A DNA stretch of 64,000 nucleotides from Hydractinia symbiolongicarpus (taxonomy: Eukaryota > Cnidaria > Hydrozoa > Anthoathecata > Hydractiniidae). Below, in pieces: positions 1 through 10,995 of the stretch. The stretch's first letter is position 1. Each line of letters starts with the position of its first letter. Where the stretch lies: positions 6,202,001-6,266,000 of the forward strand of contig NC_079889.1 of assembly GCF_029227915.1 (NCBI RefSeq), read 5' to 3'. The notes under the pieces are model-generated. The model searched no databases, was not told the DNA's origin, and saw only the letters and a list, made by a program, of their open reading frames with translations. The translations under genes were made by a program, and so were the position numbers.

Positions 1-550
1 CATTCTGATAAAATCTTGGAAGGCTCAGGGGTGTGTTTTGTAGATAAAAGTTATTGGAATTGATGACAAGAGGAATTATGCTCACGAACGACGAAGAATT
101 TTCAGGCCACGAACAAGTTCTTGAAATTTCTCAATCCTTAGCGGATTTCTTTTTCAAGCTTCAGACCGCCCCTCCCCCTTAGCGGCGATATCCCGCTAAC
201 TGGGCCCGAAAAAATTTTTTGAAGGCCCCCCAGCCGTGTAAAGCATGCACATTTATCTATTTACAGCGTGCAATGCTCAGTGACTGCCAGACCTGTGAAT
301 CTCGCTTTAAACCTTCACTACATGCTATGTTGGATTATATACGTTGTGGATAATGTAGCTACTATTGTTTTTTATGAAAATATGTAGCTAGCTGAACTCA
401 GTAGCGGTTGCTAAGAGTCTTTGTAAGTGGTGAATTTAACCTGACCAACAAACTTGTTATACACCCCGATGCTAGACACACAGAAAAAAATTATCATTTA
501 CACAGACACAACCAATCCGTAAAAATTTAATTGATGTGCTCTATCTACAG
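1..550. other. Non-coding flank with a relic SINE tail
   Basis: No credible reading frame is visible. At about 229-262 a stretch reading GTGTAAAGCATGCACA followed by TTTATCTATTT resembles the 3' end of the SINE bodies further on (ATGTAAAATATGCACATCTATCT). It is therefore probably an older, decayed copy of the same tail. The rest is unremarkable AT-rich sequence. Confidence 0.4.
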
Positions 551-555
551 AGTAG

Positions 556-617
556 TGGCGCAGTAGATTAGTGGTTATAGCTCTCGTACTCTGTGCGGGA
601 GACCGGGGTTCGATTCC
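556..617 (+). promoter_or_regulatory. Internal RNA polymerase III promoter (A and B boxes) of the SINE
   Basis: The A-box-like TGGCGCAGTAG (556-566) and the exact B-box GGTTCGATTCC (607-617) lie 41 bp apart, within the range seen in tRNA genes. The anticodon arm is degenerate: about five or six pairs can form, but the loop is too long. The T stem carries a mismatch. It should therefore be read as a SINE promoter rather than a functional tRNA gene. A second B box follows at 650-660. Confidence 0.65.
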
Positions 618-680
618 TCTTGACGGCGATTCTCTGTGCGGGAGACCGGGGTTCGATTCCTCTTGACGGCGATTCAACAA

Positions 681-1232
681 GGGCGAGTGAATGTTACCAT
701 AGCCCCGGGTTAACCCAAGCCATGTGAGGGAAATTGGGGAGATGGCACACTGTGTGGGCCGTTGGATGTTGCCGGGAGTTGTCTAGTAGAGCGTGGGCCC
801 TACTAATTGGGTCTGCGTAGCTCAAAATGAGCATTAAATACTCTAGGACTCTCCATCTAAGCCATGGCCCCTCCTGGAAATAATAGACAGGGTATATCCC
901 TCAATATTTGTGAGGCTAGCCATGTAAAATATGCACATCTATCTATCTATCTATCTAACATGGGCGAGTGAATGTTACCATAGCCCCGGGTTAACCCAAG
1001 CCATGTGAGGGAAATTGGGAAGATGGCACACTGTGTGGGCCGTTGGATGTTGCCGGGAGTTGTCTAGTACAGCGCGGGCCCTAATTGGGTCTGCGTCGCT
1101 CAAAAATGAGCATTAAATACTCTAGGACTCTCCATCTAAGCCATGGCCCCTCCTGGAAATAATAGACAGGGTATATCCCTCGATATTTGTGAGGCTAGCC
1201 ATGTAAAATATGCACATCTATCTATCTATCTA
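681..1232 (+). repeat. Two-copy tandem repeat of the SINE body, period 281 bp
   Basis: Copy 1 (681-956) and copy 2 (962-1232) share GGGCGAGTGAATGTTACC at the start, the CCCCGGGTTAACCC palindrome-like block, and an (ATCT)n end. Differences are few, for example loss of a few bases near 1081 and A/C substitutions. The copies therefore diverged much less than the surrounding relics. Confidence 0.85.
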
Positions 1233-1233
1233 T

Positions 1234-2742
1234 AAAAACTCCTGTCCTGCAGCTAGCTAGCTAGCTAACTGCCAAACAAAAAAACGTTGTTTTATTGTCT
1301 CTAAGACAGAGTCAATCTTTGAAAAGGATACAATCTCCTGAATAAGACCTTGTGCTGTACTGATATACAACTTACCCGAGCAACATTTAAAGGTACTCCA
1401 AAATCCTTTCCACCTTGTAGGCGAATCCCCCACGGGCCTCCGCCATCCATTATAGCTTCATATTCACTCATATTTGCAGCTTAATGCAGCGTCAAGCAGG
1501 TAATATACACTCCAGCTGTAAAATTTTATGTATTAAAATACCATTTGCCTTACAGACCTAGAGACCCAGAGTCAACAAGATTTATAAGAACATCCGGCAT
1601 TTGTTTTGAAAGTTGCGTCTCCGTGCCGAAAGCAACAATTTGATTAGTTTTGGAGGGTGGGACATTTGCCACCGATACGTAATTTCTTTGTTCTCCTATT
1701 GTCACCTTAACGAAGTTATTGTCAACTTAAATGTAAACACGCCATATATGGAGGCCACGAGTTAGGGATGGAACATGTCCCGCATGGCAATTAAGTCCAG
1801 CATGATATTAAAGGTATCATACTTTCTTACCTTTTTAGAAAGGTAAAATCCAAAAGGTTTTATCAAGGTAAAGCCGTCCATGTAGATGTTGTTACTTTTC
1901 TTACGGTCTACGAGTATCGTTTACACACCTCCTTTTTTTTCTTCGTCGTCAAACGGTATTAAAAAGCGTAGTTGCTAGATTAGGTGCATGGTAGTGGCAG
2001 TACTAAGTTCTGCCTGTATTGTAAGTTGTAGCAAATAGGAACTAAAACATATCTTTACAAACTTAAACTTTTTTTTAAAAGATACTTGAAAACCGTGCTA
2101 AACCTTTTTTTGGGGAAAAACGTTTTTACTTTTATCCTGCAACTAATGATTTACGGCGCAAAAGTTTAAATTTAGTGTAGAGAATTGGTAAACCGCCGTA
2201 AACTAACTCGTGAGCACTCAAAGACATATGCGGGTCTATAACATACGGTCAGCCATATCCCGTACTAGCTAGTGCAAAAAGCACTATCTCGAACGTTGGC
2301 CAGAACAATGATAATTTCGTCATTACGGTGACATCTGAACTGTAGAAAGTAATATTTTGCTTCCCAACAAAATTGTGCAGCTCTCTTCGGTGGGATCAAT
2401 CTAATCAAAACTTATTCACTTAGGCACTAGAGATACGGAAACGTTCCGTCTGGCGCAGTCACGTGCGCGAACGCAGTGACGTCACAGCAAGTCCAATACC
2501 ATCCAGTACCCTGCGGTACCATACAGTGCTTAACCATGAAATTCAAAGGGTAAAGTCCCTATCATATGGTATATAGTAGGGGTAATTCCCTAATGATCAA
2601 TGCCGTCATAAAATACAGCAAATGAGTCCAAAATTCTAGCGCAGAGGGGAATTCCCTAAAAATCAACGCATGCGCAGTAAAGACACGCCAGGTCGAGCAG
2701 AATGAAATCCTCTGAGAAAGTAAAATTCTATACAATAAAAAA
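1234..2742. other. Non-coding stretch, no gene recognised
   Basis: A short (AGCT)n run lies at 1251-1266. A CACGTG (2460-2465) and a CRE-type palindrome TGACGTCA (2477-2484) sit inside two near-copies of CGCAGT-ACGT. Three imperfect copies of a GGG-TCCCTA motif occur at about 2546-2567, 2577-2600 and 2644-2666, just upstream of the Polinton relic. No open frame shows protein-like composition. Any regulatory role is speculation. Confidence 0.4.
2546..2666 (+). repeat. Three imperfect short direct repeats upstream of the Polinton relic
   Basis: The units read GGGTAAAGTCCCTATCAT, GGGGTAATTCCCTAATGATC and GGGGAATTCCCTAAAAATC. The first two start about 31 bp apart and the third follows about 67 bp later. 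Each carries a small GGG...CCC dyad. They could belong to the 5' flank of the Polinton-derived gene or be chance. Confidence 0.35.
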
Positions 2743-4847
2743 ATGAACACACGCACTGTGAAACAATTACGTGATATCGCAAAAAGGCGTGAACTTACAG
2801 ACATTATAGGCTCCGCAAGGCTGAATCGATTTCTTTATTGGATGTGCCACAATACGCCCCGAGACCACCTAAAAGGGTTCCAGTTAAACCAACATCGGGG
2901 GATGTACCACAGTATGCTTGGAGGCCACCTAAACAACCGGCTAGGCCTATAGTACCAAGGGATATGGATATACTCGAGAAACAGGAGATGGCCAAGACCC
3001 GTCCAACCATCGGGGGTAAAATCAGGGAATGGCATGACTGGGTATTGCCCCCATCTGAGATGGACCTATTCGAGAAACAGGAGCTGTCGCAAAATCGTTC
3101 TGTTGTAAGGGATGGGATGAGGGGATTTTATAATTGGCTTGTGGATGCTGTCCTCAAACTTATAACAGAGGGGGTCAAGAGAACATATGCGACCATCAAA
3201 CGTACAGTGATGAATCTATATAACAGGGCAGCCAACACAAGGCCTACACTCCATGACGAGGTAGAAAAAGAGGCCGAGGAAGACTATCTATATGAACAGC
3301 CGGGAAAGATTTTACACCCCAGGAACAGAAACATGCCATCCGCAGGACCTACCGAAGACATTGATGGGTATATAGGAATGGTGAGACCCAATGTGAAAAT
3401 CTTGGTTGAGGGGCAGGTAGAAGATATGGGGTCGGCGAAGGTACAGTTGTCCCTCTGGATTATGTGGAAGTAGCCGTCAAATATAGAGGGGGCCAACGAT
3501 AACTATATTGAGGTAGACAAGGTCTTCAAAAGTAATATGACCTCAGTCTTCCAGGGTAGCAACGTAGACGAAGTACTGGATGGTACGTTCGCCGAGATTA
3601 AAACAGCACTACCCCAGAGTGGCTTTACAATCTCTCAAATCGTACACCTCGATGTAGAACTTTATAATTGGGAGGGTATAGATTTCCCAACCAGATCCAA
3701 GAGCATATAAAAATTTGAGGCGAATAACCCCGACATTGCGGTGAACGTCTTGTATATAGCGGAAAAGAAGATGAACATCCTGCGCCGATCAGTGCACAAC
3801 GGACGTACTAAGGTGGTGACTCTATTGCTTATCAAGGATGATAAAAAGAGTCATTATACGGCCGTTAAAAGTCTATCGAGGCTCCTGGGCAAGGAGACTT
3901 CGAAAAATAGGAATGCAATGCATTTTTGTCTAAACTGCCTACAGGGCTTTCCCACAGTTGAATCGAGGGACAAGCACTATAGATATTGCGAGGATCACGA
4001 AACTGTAAAATTACGATGCCAACGGAGGCTGAAAAATGGCTATATTATCGGGATGGACAACAGCAATTCAAGGTACCCTTTGCCATCTATGCAGACTTCG
4101 AGAGTCTACTCATCCCAGTAGAGGATGCAGGAGGTAAAAAGACTAAAAAGCTAAGCAAGCATGTACCATCTGGCTGGTGTACGTATAGCACCTTTGCCTA
4201 TGGGAATGTGGCGGACCCTCTAACAGTATACAGGGGTGAGGACTGTGTCACCCGCTTCGTGAACCATAGAGGATGAGGTGAAACGTCTCTATTATACCTA
4301 CCCGCAGCAGGACATGCTACCTCTAGGTCCTAAAAAGAGAACATGACGTGGCATCGAAATGCCATATCTGCCTAAAACCCTTCGATGACTGTAAGAATAA
4401 CCGCAAAGTTAGGGACCATTGTCACTATACTGGGCTATATAAGGGTGCGGACCATAACAGCTGCAATATCAAATACAAGATACCCAGCCATATACCCGCG
4501 ATTTCCACAATCTTTCAGGGTATGATGCCCATCTTTTCATACGGGAATTAGGCGAAAAGTACGACACTCAGGACATTGGTTGCATCGCTAAAAATGTAGA
4601 AAAATATATCAGTTTCAACGTGAAAATCAAGGTACACCTTGGAGGCATGGGATACGGTGATGGGGAAAAGTATAAGACAATAGAGATTAGGTTCATAGAT
4701 TCCTGTCGATTTATGGCATCATCGTTAGACAAGTTGGCAAGCAACCTCAGCGATGAACAGTGTAAAAATCTCCGTTGGTTGTTCAATGATGATGTCACGT
4801 TTAAGCTCATCTTCAGGCCTCCATCATCACCTAGCGATTTTGTGTAG
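2743..4847 (+). pseudogene. Polinton/Maverick (adintovirus-like) protein-primed DNA polymerase B, 5' part, broken
   Basis: In Polintons this gene encodes the protein-primed family-B polymerase that replicates the element. The start at 2743 looks original: it opens a SAP-like helix-extended-loop motif (TVKQLRDIAKRR, then YRLRKAE in another frame). A proline-rich linker with two PQYA-RPPK repeats follows at about 2838-2930. A charged region comes next, then a C-x2-C plus HYRYC zinc-finger-like module (about 3924-3990). The exonuclease domain follows, with Exo I YADFES (Asp 4094-4096, Glu 4100-4102), a CHIC/DHCHYTG cysteine-histidine module (from 4360), Exo II GYDAHLF (Asp 4524-4526) and Exo III FIDSC (Asp 4698-4700). 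Recognisable sequence ends near 4800, so the polymerase palm and thumb are absent. Frame changes occur near 2795, 3436/3490, 4005, 4262, 4340 and 4515, and stops lie at 3471-3473 and 3708-3710. It cannot make a working enzyme. Family assignment is from motif memory only. Confidence 0.8.
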
Positions 4848-5269
4848 CAGCACGCTCTACAAATTGTCAATATGGCGTTTCCGAAGTACGCACTTTGAAT
4901 CTCATTTTATTGGGAATGTTTGTATGACTCGGAGTAATCAATTAAACAAGAATTTGTCCGTGGTTCCATAATTTCTTTACGAGGTAGAAATGGCGGTTTT
5001 GGCCCCCTTTGGAGTAAATTTGACTCTTGGGTAAAATGATAAATACCTTAGATCTGGCTGCAGCTTCCTCAAATGGCTTTTATTTGGATGTTGGTGACGT
5101 GCTTGTGAGTTTGCTAAGTGACGTGCCATACGTACCCTACGTTTCTAACACAGAATACGAAGAACAGAGTAACTGTATTATGCCACTCGCTTAATTAATA
5201 AAATATATAACACAACGTATTATATAAAATGTATTATATCTTGGGTAAATATGAATCGTCTTACATGCT
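4848..5269. other. Intergenic, nothing recognised
   Basis: The sequence after the truncated Polinton relic shows no Polinton terminal repeat, integrase or capsid gene. There are no repeats other than a short AT-rich run near 5195-5240. The element's right side is simply missing here. Confidence 0.4.
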
Positions 5270-7340
5270 ATTAACAACATTTTTTGGTGAATACGTCAAC
5301 ATCTACTTTCGTTACATCATTCACGTGCAAAATTTCCAATGGTCTTCGTACATTAGAACAAGGACGTGGTGATCGCAAGCAACTATCAGCAGCACAAATG
5401 TAAAACTTTAGCTGAACTGTGCAATCGCTCTTGTAAGGAATTGTTAATGTACCTTCCACCATCAGATACAACTAATTGCGTGCAATCTGTTTTGAAAATC
5501 TGTGCAGGTACATGATGGCATCGATGTAAAATCAACAGAAAATTTCGATTTTCCGTTAATGCTTTTTAAAATTATGAAGCGATGTTTTTTTTATTACATT
5601 TTGTGATGCAAAGGTATCTTCATAAATGTGGCATGTTTCATCGCATTTTCGTAAAGGGTTTTGAACATCTTACCGTTATCTCGAGATACTATTTGAAATT
5701 TACTACTATTTGAGAGTTTTTACCGATGTTATCAGCATTTTGCAACAAAATCAAACCTTTCTGCTTCGCCATAGCTACATTATGATCTTCATGCCTTCTT
5801 TTCACACCAGCTATAGTTGATCCGGATACTAAGCTGGTGCTAGAGTCTTTGTACTGTGCTATTTGATTCTTTAGTTTTGATAAAACATCATCCCTATCTA
5901 CAACCCAGCAAGTTATGATAAATTTCGCTTTGAAATTATTAGCCTCCTTAAAAGCACAATTGAAATCTTTCCAAAAGCTGGATGTTCTCAGTATATTCAC
6001 TAACACACTCCATTATCGCATTAAAATTAGAATTATACAAGTTCGCAGTCAGTTAGTAAAGTTCCTCGTACGCTTGACCTTTCCATCGAAACAACAAAGT
6101 TAAGTAGAAAGAAAGTGGCCAGCATCTGCATTTGCATTTTTACTTATCTGTAGCTTTTGTAATGCAGACTTGAATACATGCTGATTATTTTCATCAACTG
6201 AGTAGATTAGGAATTTGTCTTTTTGGTCAGTGTAGTTTTTATTTTCTGCAACGGCTTTGAACTCATTTCCGTAAGGATTAAGCCTTCCTTTTTGCTTTAT
6301 TTTCTCGTTAGAAACACTTTTATTTGATAAACAGTATACAGTTTTATCGACTTCTGACTAAGACTTTTTAACTCGCATGGCAGGTAAAACTGTATTTCCC
6401 TGAATGGCGGTTGGTGGAACATTAGCATGAACAGCAAGTAAAACATCATTCGTGGGTGTAAGGTTTTGATTTTTTGCTGCACAGTATGATTTTCTTTGTA
6501 AAAAACGTGAAATTTGATATCACTTTTAAAAGCAGTATACTTCCTTGTAGAGCTGGTAACACGATATCCACCAGCTTCGCAGATGAGACAAGCCTACAAG
6601 AAAATACATCTTTTTTAAAGATAGTGCTAATTAATGCTCGTTTAACGATGAGTAGTATAGGCGGTCACAATATGAACATGATCCACAAAAAGTTATCAAA
6701 ACCAGTTAACCAATTCAACCCTACCGCTACATATATTTTAAAAGTCGAGGAGAGCGAGAATGAGTTGGAGAATATAGCTGTGTCTTATATCTAGTGAATG
6801 CATTATCTTGAAATATTGTGAATGTACCTGTGTTGGTAGTTGGGAGAGGGGTTACTAATATTATGTCTGCATCTTAAGTAACTCAACCTGTATATATCGT
6901 AGTCTCTTAGTTGTGCCATATTCCTTCAAGAATTCACATTCCGAATTCGGGAAACTAGTTCTTGTATCTGACGCGATCATATCCAGACCTGTTTGTTTGA
7001 GTGTTCTTTTCCAAGGCCGGCCGTCTTTGCATTTTTCAGAAATTTTATTGCAGGATGTTGCAGATATCGAAAATCACACTTCCCGTTAATATTCCATGGT
7101 ATTTTATCCACTTTTTTTTCAAAGTGTCATGCCATACTTGTTTACCAGATAGCTTAGGTGATTCTAATATGGTAACATCAATAATATCGATTTCTTAAAG
7201 ATCAGAAGATGCATTTTTAATACTATCGCTTTCATCTTAATCAAAACAGCATTCATCGATTTCTGATAACGAAGCTTAAAAATCTATGCGCTGCTGTTTA
7301 TTTTTTTCTTGTTTCTCAAATACTCGTTCAATATTTCACT
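5270..7340 (-). pseudogene. Decayed MULE-like transposase with SWIM zinc-finger remnant
   Basis: Reading the minus strand from about 7340 downward gives protein-like segments in shifting frames. The first runs to about 7110 and includes SPKLSGKQVWHDTLKKKW, with in-frame TAA stops at 7276-7278, 7237-7239 and 7195-7197. A block with KCKDGRPWKRTLKQ and FPNSECEFLKEYGTTKR follows (about 7040-6900). Then come CEAGGYRVTSSTRKYTAF (about 6590-6530) and a 125-codon stretch (6480-6105) with one TAG at 6358-6360 and including NPYGNEFKAVAE. FDGKVKRTRNF near 6091-6060 follows, resembling the first-Asp region of a DDE core. A long clean segment lies at 6006-5689. Finally SMPSCTCTDFQ (Cys codons 5510-5512 and 5504-5506) resembles the CxC start of a SWIM finger, common at the C-terminus of MULE transposases. 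The gene is clearly dead. That it is a decayed minus-strand gene is fairly sure. The MULE label is moderate, based on domain order and on recall of similar cnidarian proteins. Confidence 0.55.
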
Positions 7341-8227
7341 ATTTCAACAAACGGCACACGAGCATAAGGGTTGTGATATATTGACGACTGTAAGATATTA
7401 AATTTAACAAAATTCAGATTTCTAATTCATCGGCAACAGGCTGGTTCTGAACGAGGCATGTATGGCGGGAAAATAGATGATCAGAAGTCTCTCAGAAAAA
7501 TTCTCAAATTCACACAGGAAAAGTTATCGCGTGTAAAAAAAAATCGTATATCCTTTCAAACACATAAGGCATATATCTAGCGTATTTCTAACCTGGACTT
7601 GTTGGTGTTATGTTGACATATTTATTGGCGATTATTGGTGACGGTTGTTGTTTAGGAATATATAATTAATAATATCACTAGTCGATAAGGCCCGTGGAAG
7701 AATCCACTCAGGCAGAAGATTAGGTTTTTTTGTAGATTTTGCTAACGTCGGCAGTGCATATACAAAAAAAATTGGCGAAATGTAGTTTATCTGTTGCCTG
7801 TAATGCGTACAGATTGAAACGCTGATAAAAATAAGTGTTCGCAAACGCATAAGGAGATACGTGTTTGCTGACGTCAGTAAAGTCCTCTAAAGTACAAAAA
7901 GAATTTTCTTTAGAAATTTGCACTGTAAAAATCCACTTAGTCAGGAGTACATTAAAGAGAATCGTAACTTGTATTTTGATGACGTCTGCCAGGACCCGTT
8001 AATACACAATATTTTTTTCCTCAAATTTGTTTACACGTTGCTTCCCATGTGTAGAGCTTGAAACGCTGATCAAAAAAATGTATAGAATCATGTACAACAC
8101 CAACAATAATAATAAAGTCAGAAATGACACATCTCAAATATTTACATCTTATATATATGGCGATTACGTTTTATTACGTTGAAAACCTTTAATATTTTAA
8201 TTAAAAGTGTCAAAAACATCAAATTTA
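7341..8227. other. AT-rich intergenic DNA, no gene recognised
   Basis: Short open frames here lack protein-like features. A GTTGAAACGCTGAT-like phrase occurs twice with similar flanks (about 7813-7827 and 8058-8072), hinting at a weak, diverged repeat of about 245 bp. A TGACGTCA palindrome lies at 7869-7876. Confidence 0.35.
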
Positions 8228-8330
8228 TATCTAGAAAATCATTTATGCGGTTATATACTATCCTGTTCCCCAAAAAAGTTGTATCTAGAAAATCATTTAT
8301 GCGGTTATATACTATCCTGTTCCCCAAAAA
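8228..8330 (+). repeat. Two-copy tandem repeat, period 54 bp
   Basis: The sequence beginning TATCTAGAAAATCATTTATG at 8228 recurs at 8282 and runs without visible difference through CCTGTTCCCCAAAAA. Copies are 8228-8276 and 8282-8330. The near identity implies a recent slippage or duplication event. Confidence 0.9.
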
Positions 8331-8568
8331 TATACACAAAATGTAAAAATTACATAACTGGTTAATAAGAACATAAAATTTTTTCTTAGTATGATGATCT
8401 GTAGTGACCTTTGCCAACCATTTTAAACGTAAATGTCAAAAAAGAATAAGGAGTAAATTTTGAATGAACAAAGATATTATTTTTGGAATATATATCCTCA
8501 CAAATATTTACACAAAATGTAAAAAAAGATTGGTTTTTGAGGAGCACATCCAAATCAACAAAAATCAG
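8331..8568. other. AT-rich spacer next to the LINE 3' end
   Basis: ACACAAAATGTAAAAA occurs at about 8334-8349 and again at about 8510-8525, a dispersed direct repeat. No LINE 3' tail such as poly(A) or a short tandem repeat is recognisable, so the LINE's true 3' end was lost. Confidence 0.35.
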
Positions 8569-10995
8569 TTAATTTTTAGCATGTCCTATATTGCCATTGC
8601 CCATAAATCTTCCACAAAAACGCAGTTCCTCGTATGTACTATCAGAGTCGTCAAATAAAAAACGCAAAGCCCTTTTTTGTATTCTTTCAACTTTTAACAA
8701 AGATTTAGTAGATGAAAAATGCCACACTAATGGACAATAGTTAAAGTTGGAAAGTGCAAAACTTTGAACAAGAGCAACCTTTGCTTTGTAAGTCAGAAAC
8801 GTATCTAGCCTAACTAATGCATTCAATTGTGCCGATGACTTTTTGATAAGTTCAGAAATGTGAAGATCAAAGTTTAATCTGTTGTCAATAGTCACACCCA
8901 ATAACTTTACGCTATTTTCTGTTTTGATAGTTTTATCGCCAATTGTTAAATCTATGTCACAATTATTATTTTTGTTCTGTGTGATTATAATGGATTGAAA
9001 TTTTCCAGGATTAGCTATCATTTTGTTATATTTCAGCCACTCTAAAGCTGTGTTTGATTCACTTTCTAACAGTTTTATTAAGTTTGTAATCGAGTTAGAG
9101 TAAGCGGAAAGGGAATAGTCATCAGCATAATTGAGAACACTAGCTTTTTTAATAAAATAAATAAAGTCGTCAATAAAAATATTGAAAAGAATAGGTCCTA
9201 GAATCGACCCTTGTACACCAGATAAAATTAATTGAAACAAGCTCAAACTGTTATTTATTCGAGTAGCTTGTTTTCTATCCGAAAGGTAAGACAATATGAA
9301 AAGTAGAGATTCAATACTAAAACCATAAGCACTCAGTTTAGCCAGAAGTAAATCATGTGGAACACAATCAAAAGCCTTTGACAGATGCATTAAAACTGCA
9401 CCTACTACATAGTTTTTATCTAATTTGTCTTTCCACTCTTCGAGTAACCTAATAAGAACATGTTGTGTACCATATGACGTTCTGTAAGCCGATAAAAATT
9501 CTGACAGTTCAAATTCAATATATGTAACAATTTGAGACTTAATTACTCTTTCATAGAATTTAGAAAATATATTCAACACACTAACTGGCCTATAGTTGCT
9601 CACACTAAACTTATCTTTTCCTTCTTTTTCTAATGGAGACAAAATAGCTCTTTTAGCTCCGTCTGGGAAAACAGAAAGACGAATGCTGCTGTTTATTGTA
9701 TATGTTATGGGTTTAATCAAATAAGGCTTTGACAATTTAACCATTTTTGCTGTAATTTTGTCTTCCCCAGAAGCCACGCCCACTTTGATGTCACTAAAAA
9801 GTTTAGAGACTTCTGATTCACTCACTTCTTTAAAATAAAATAAATCATCATTTTTGTCACTAGGATGAGAATTTTTAATTTCAACAATACTCGGATGATT
9901 TTTAAATTTTTCTTTTATATCATTGATAACTGTGAGCCTGCTTGCCAATGTCTTGTTGTTTAAGTGATCTGGTTTAATTCCACTACATTTTTCAACAATA
10001 TTTATATACTCGTTGTTAAAAACTTCAACAAGTTCACTATCATCCGTTGTTATCTTATCATTACGAACAATCATTATTTTCTTGTTACCTGTTCCAGATT
10101 TATTTGTAATGAAAGGTTTAACTGTTTTCCAAAAAGTTTTATTAGTTATTATTCCATTTTCCATTACGTTGTTAAAATGTTCTCTTATCGCTTTTCGACT
10201 CAAATTAACGCATTTGTTTCTTTGCTTTCTATACTTGGTGTTATTTTCCTTCGTTTTATTTTTATTAAAATTATTTTTTAGACGGGATCTTGAATAAATC
10301 GCTTTTCGTAATTCTTTATTCATAAAAGGAGCCTCGTTTCCGCGCACAAATTTAGTTTTTAATGGCGCGTGCTTGTCAATGACTTTTCGAAATATAAATA
10401 CAAGTTCTTCGTAGTTTTTATTGGGATCTGTTTGATCACATTTAAAATCGACCATACTTAACTCTTCAAGAAAACTTTGCTCGTTAAAATTTTTAAAACA
10501 CCTATATGATATCTCTTTTGCCTTAAGTCTCACTAAATGAGTCCTCATAAACGTGGATATCATACGGTGATGGTCACTCAGACCAGTTTCATAAGACAAA
10601 GAGTTTTGAAAACTAGCGGGCCTATTTGTTAAAAATATATCTAGTAATGACGAGCGCGTACTTGTAAAGCACGTTTTTCCTTTAATTAGATTTTTCAGGT
10701 TATATGGATCGCAAAGAGTAGTTAAATCACCAAAGCCTGTTGTACTTTTATCGTCACAATCAATATTCATGTCACCCATAACAACTACATTGTCATAAGA
10801 TCTAAAAGCTAAGTCAAGAGAGCATTCAAGTTCAGCAAAAAATCGACCTATATTTGAAGGGTCAGGTGGTCTATATACACTAAAAATAGCCCATTTTTTG
10901 TTTCTGATTGTCAGTTCAGAACAACTAACTTCGCTATTTTCAGGTTCAAGATTTCTTAATTGTTTGCATATAAGACCTTTCTTGACATATTCCAT
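8569..10995 (-). pseudogene. LINE ORF2 remnant: endonuclease plus reverse transcriptase, inactive by inspection
   Basis: An 808-codon open frame remains. Its formal ATG at 10995 is internal: the same frame continues upstream through IRNRRDRDKNGGG to a frameshift near 11065, so this is not the native start. Endonuclease signatures are GDMNID (residues 74-79) and SDHH (140-143). The RT core spans roughly residues 450-700, with NYRPVSVL, motif A at about 537-542, motif B and YADD (codons 9118-9129, intact). Motif A reads MHLSKAFD where the family has a catalytic Asp: His codon at 9385-9387, a single G-to-C change. Motif B reads SGVQGS rather than SGVPQGS, a one-codon loss at about 9213/9214. Downstream of about 8640 the frame no longer looks like LINE protein. 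The long open frame implies recent loss of function. It cannot retrotranspose as is. Confidence 0.85.

Larger units (their letters stand above)
551..1233 (+). mobile_element. Composite tRNA-derived SINE with tandemly duplicated body
   Basis: The head (about 551-674) is tRNA-related and carries Pol III promoter boxes: an A-box-like TGGCGCAGTAG at 556-566 and a textbook B box GGTTCGATTCC at 607-617. The 43 bp holding the B box are repeated in tandem, with the second B box at 650-660. A body follows at 681-956, beginning GGGCGAGTGAATGTTACC and ending in five ATCT units (937-956). The same body repeats at 962-1232 with period 281 and a few indels, again ending in ATCT units. Head, unrelated body and short-repeat tail is classic SINE architecture, and such elements depend on a LINE for mobility. 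The doubled body may be a second insertion targeted into the first tail, or a tandem duplication. The family name is unknown to me. Confidence 0.75.

Noticed and set aside
551-674. Functional tRNA gene
   Set aside because: The B box is perfect, but the anticodon loop is too long, the T stem is mismatched and the region runs into a SINE body.
498-680. 60-codon minus-strand frame
   Set aside because: It is the antisense of the SINE head. Such frames are common artefacts in gene sets of SINE-rich genomes.
2562-3035. Minus-strand frames overlapping the Polinton relic
   Set aside because: They are antisense shadows of the polB remnant, with no family signature.
6474-6794. Plus-strand 106-codon gene
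   Set aside because: The opposite strand carries recognisable transposase-like segments (for example CEAGGYRVTSSTRKYTAF) and gives a better explanation. The plus frame shows no known motif.
9964-10297. Plus-strand frames of 94 and 105 codons inside the LINE
   Set aside because: They are shadows of the minus-strand LINE reading frame, with low-complexity hydrophobic composition.
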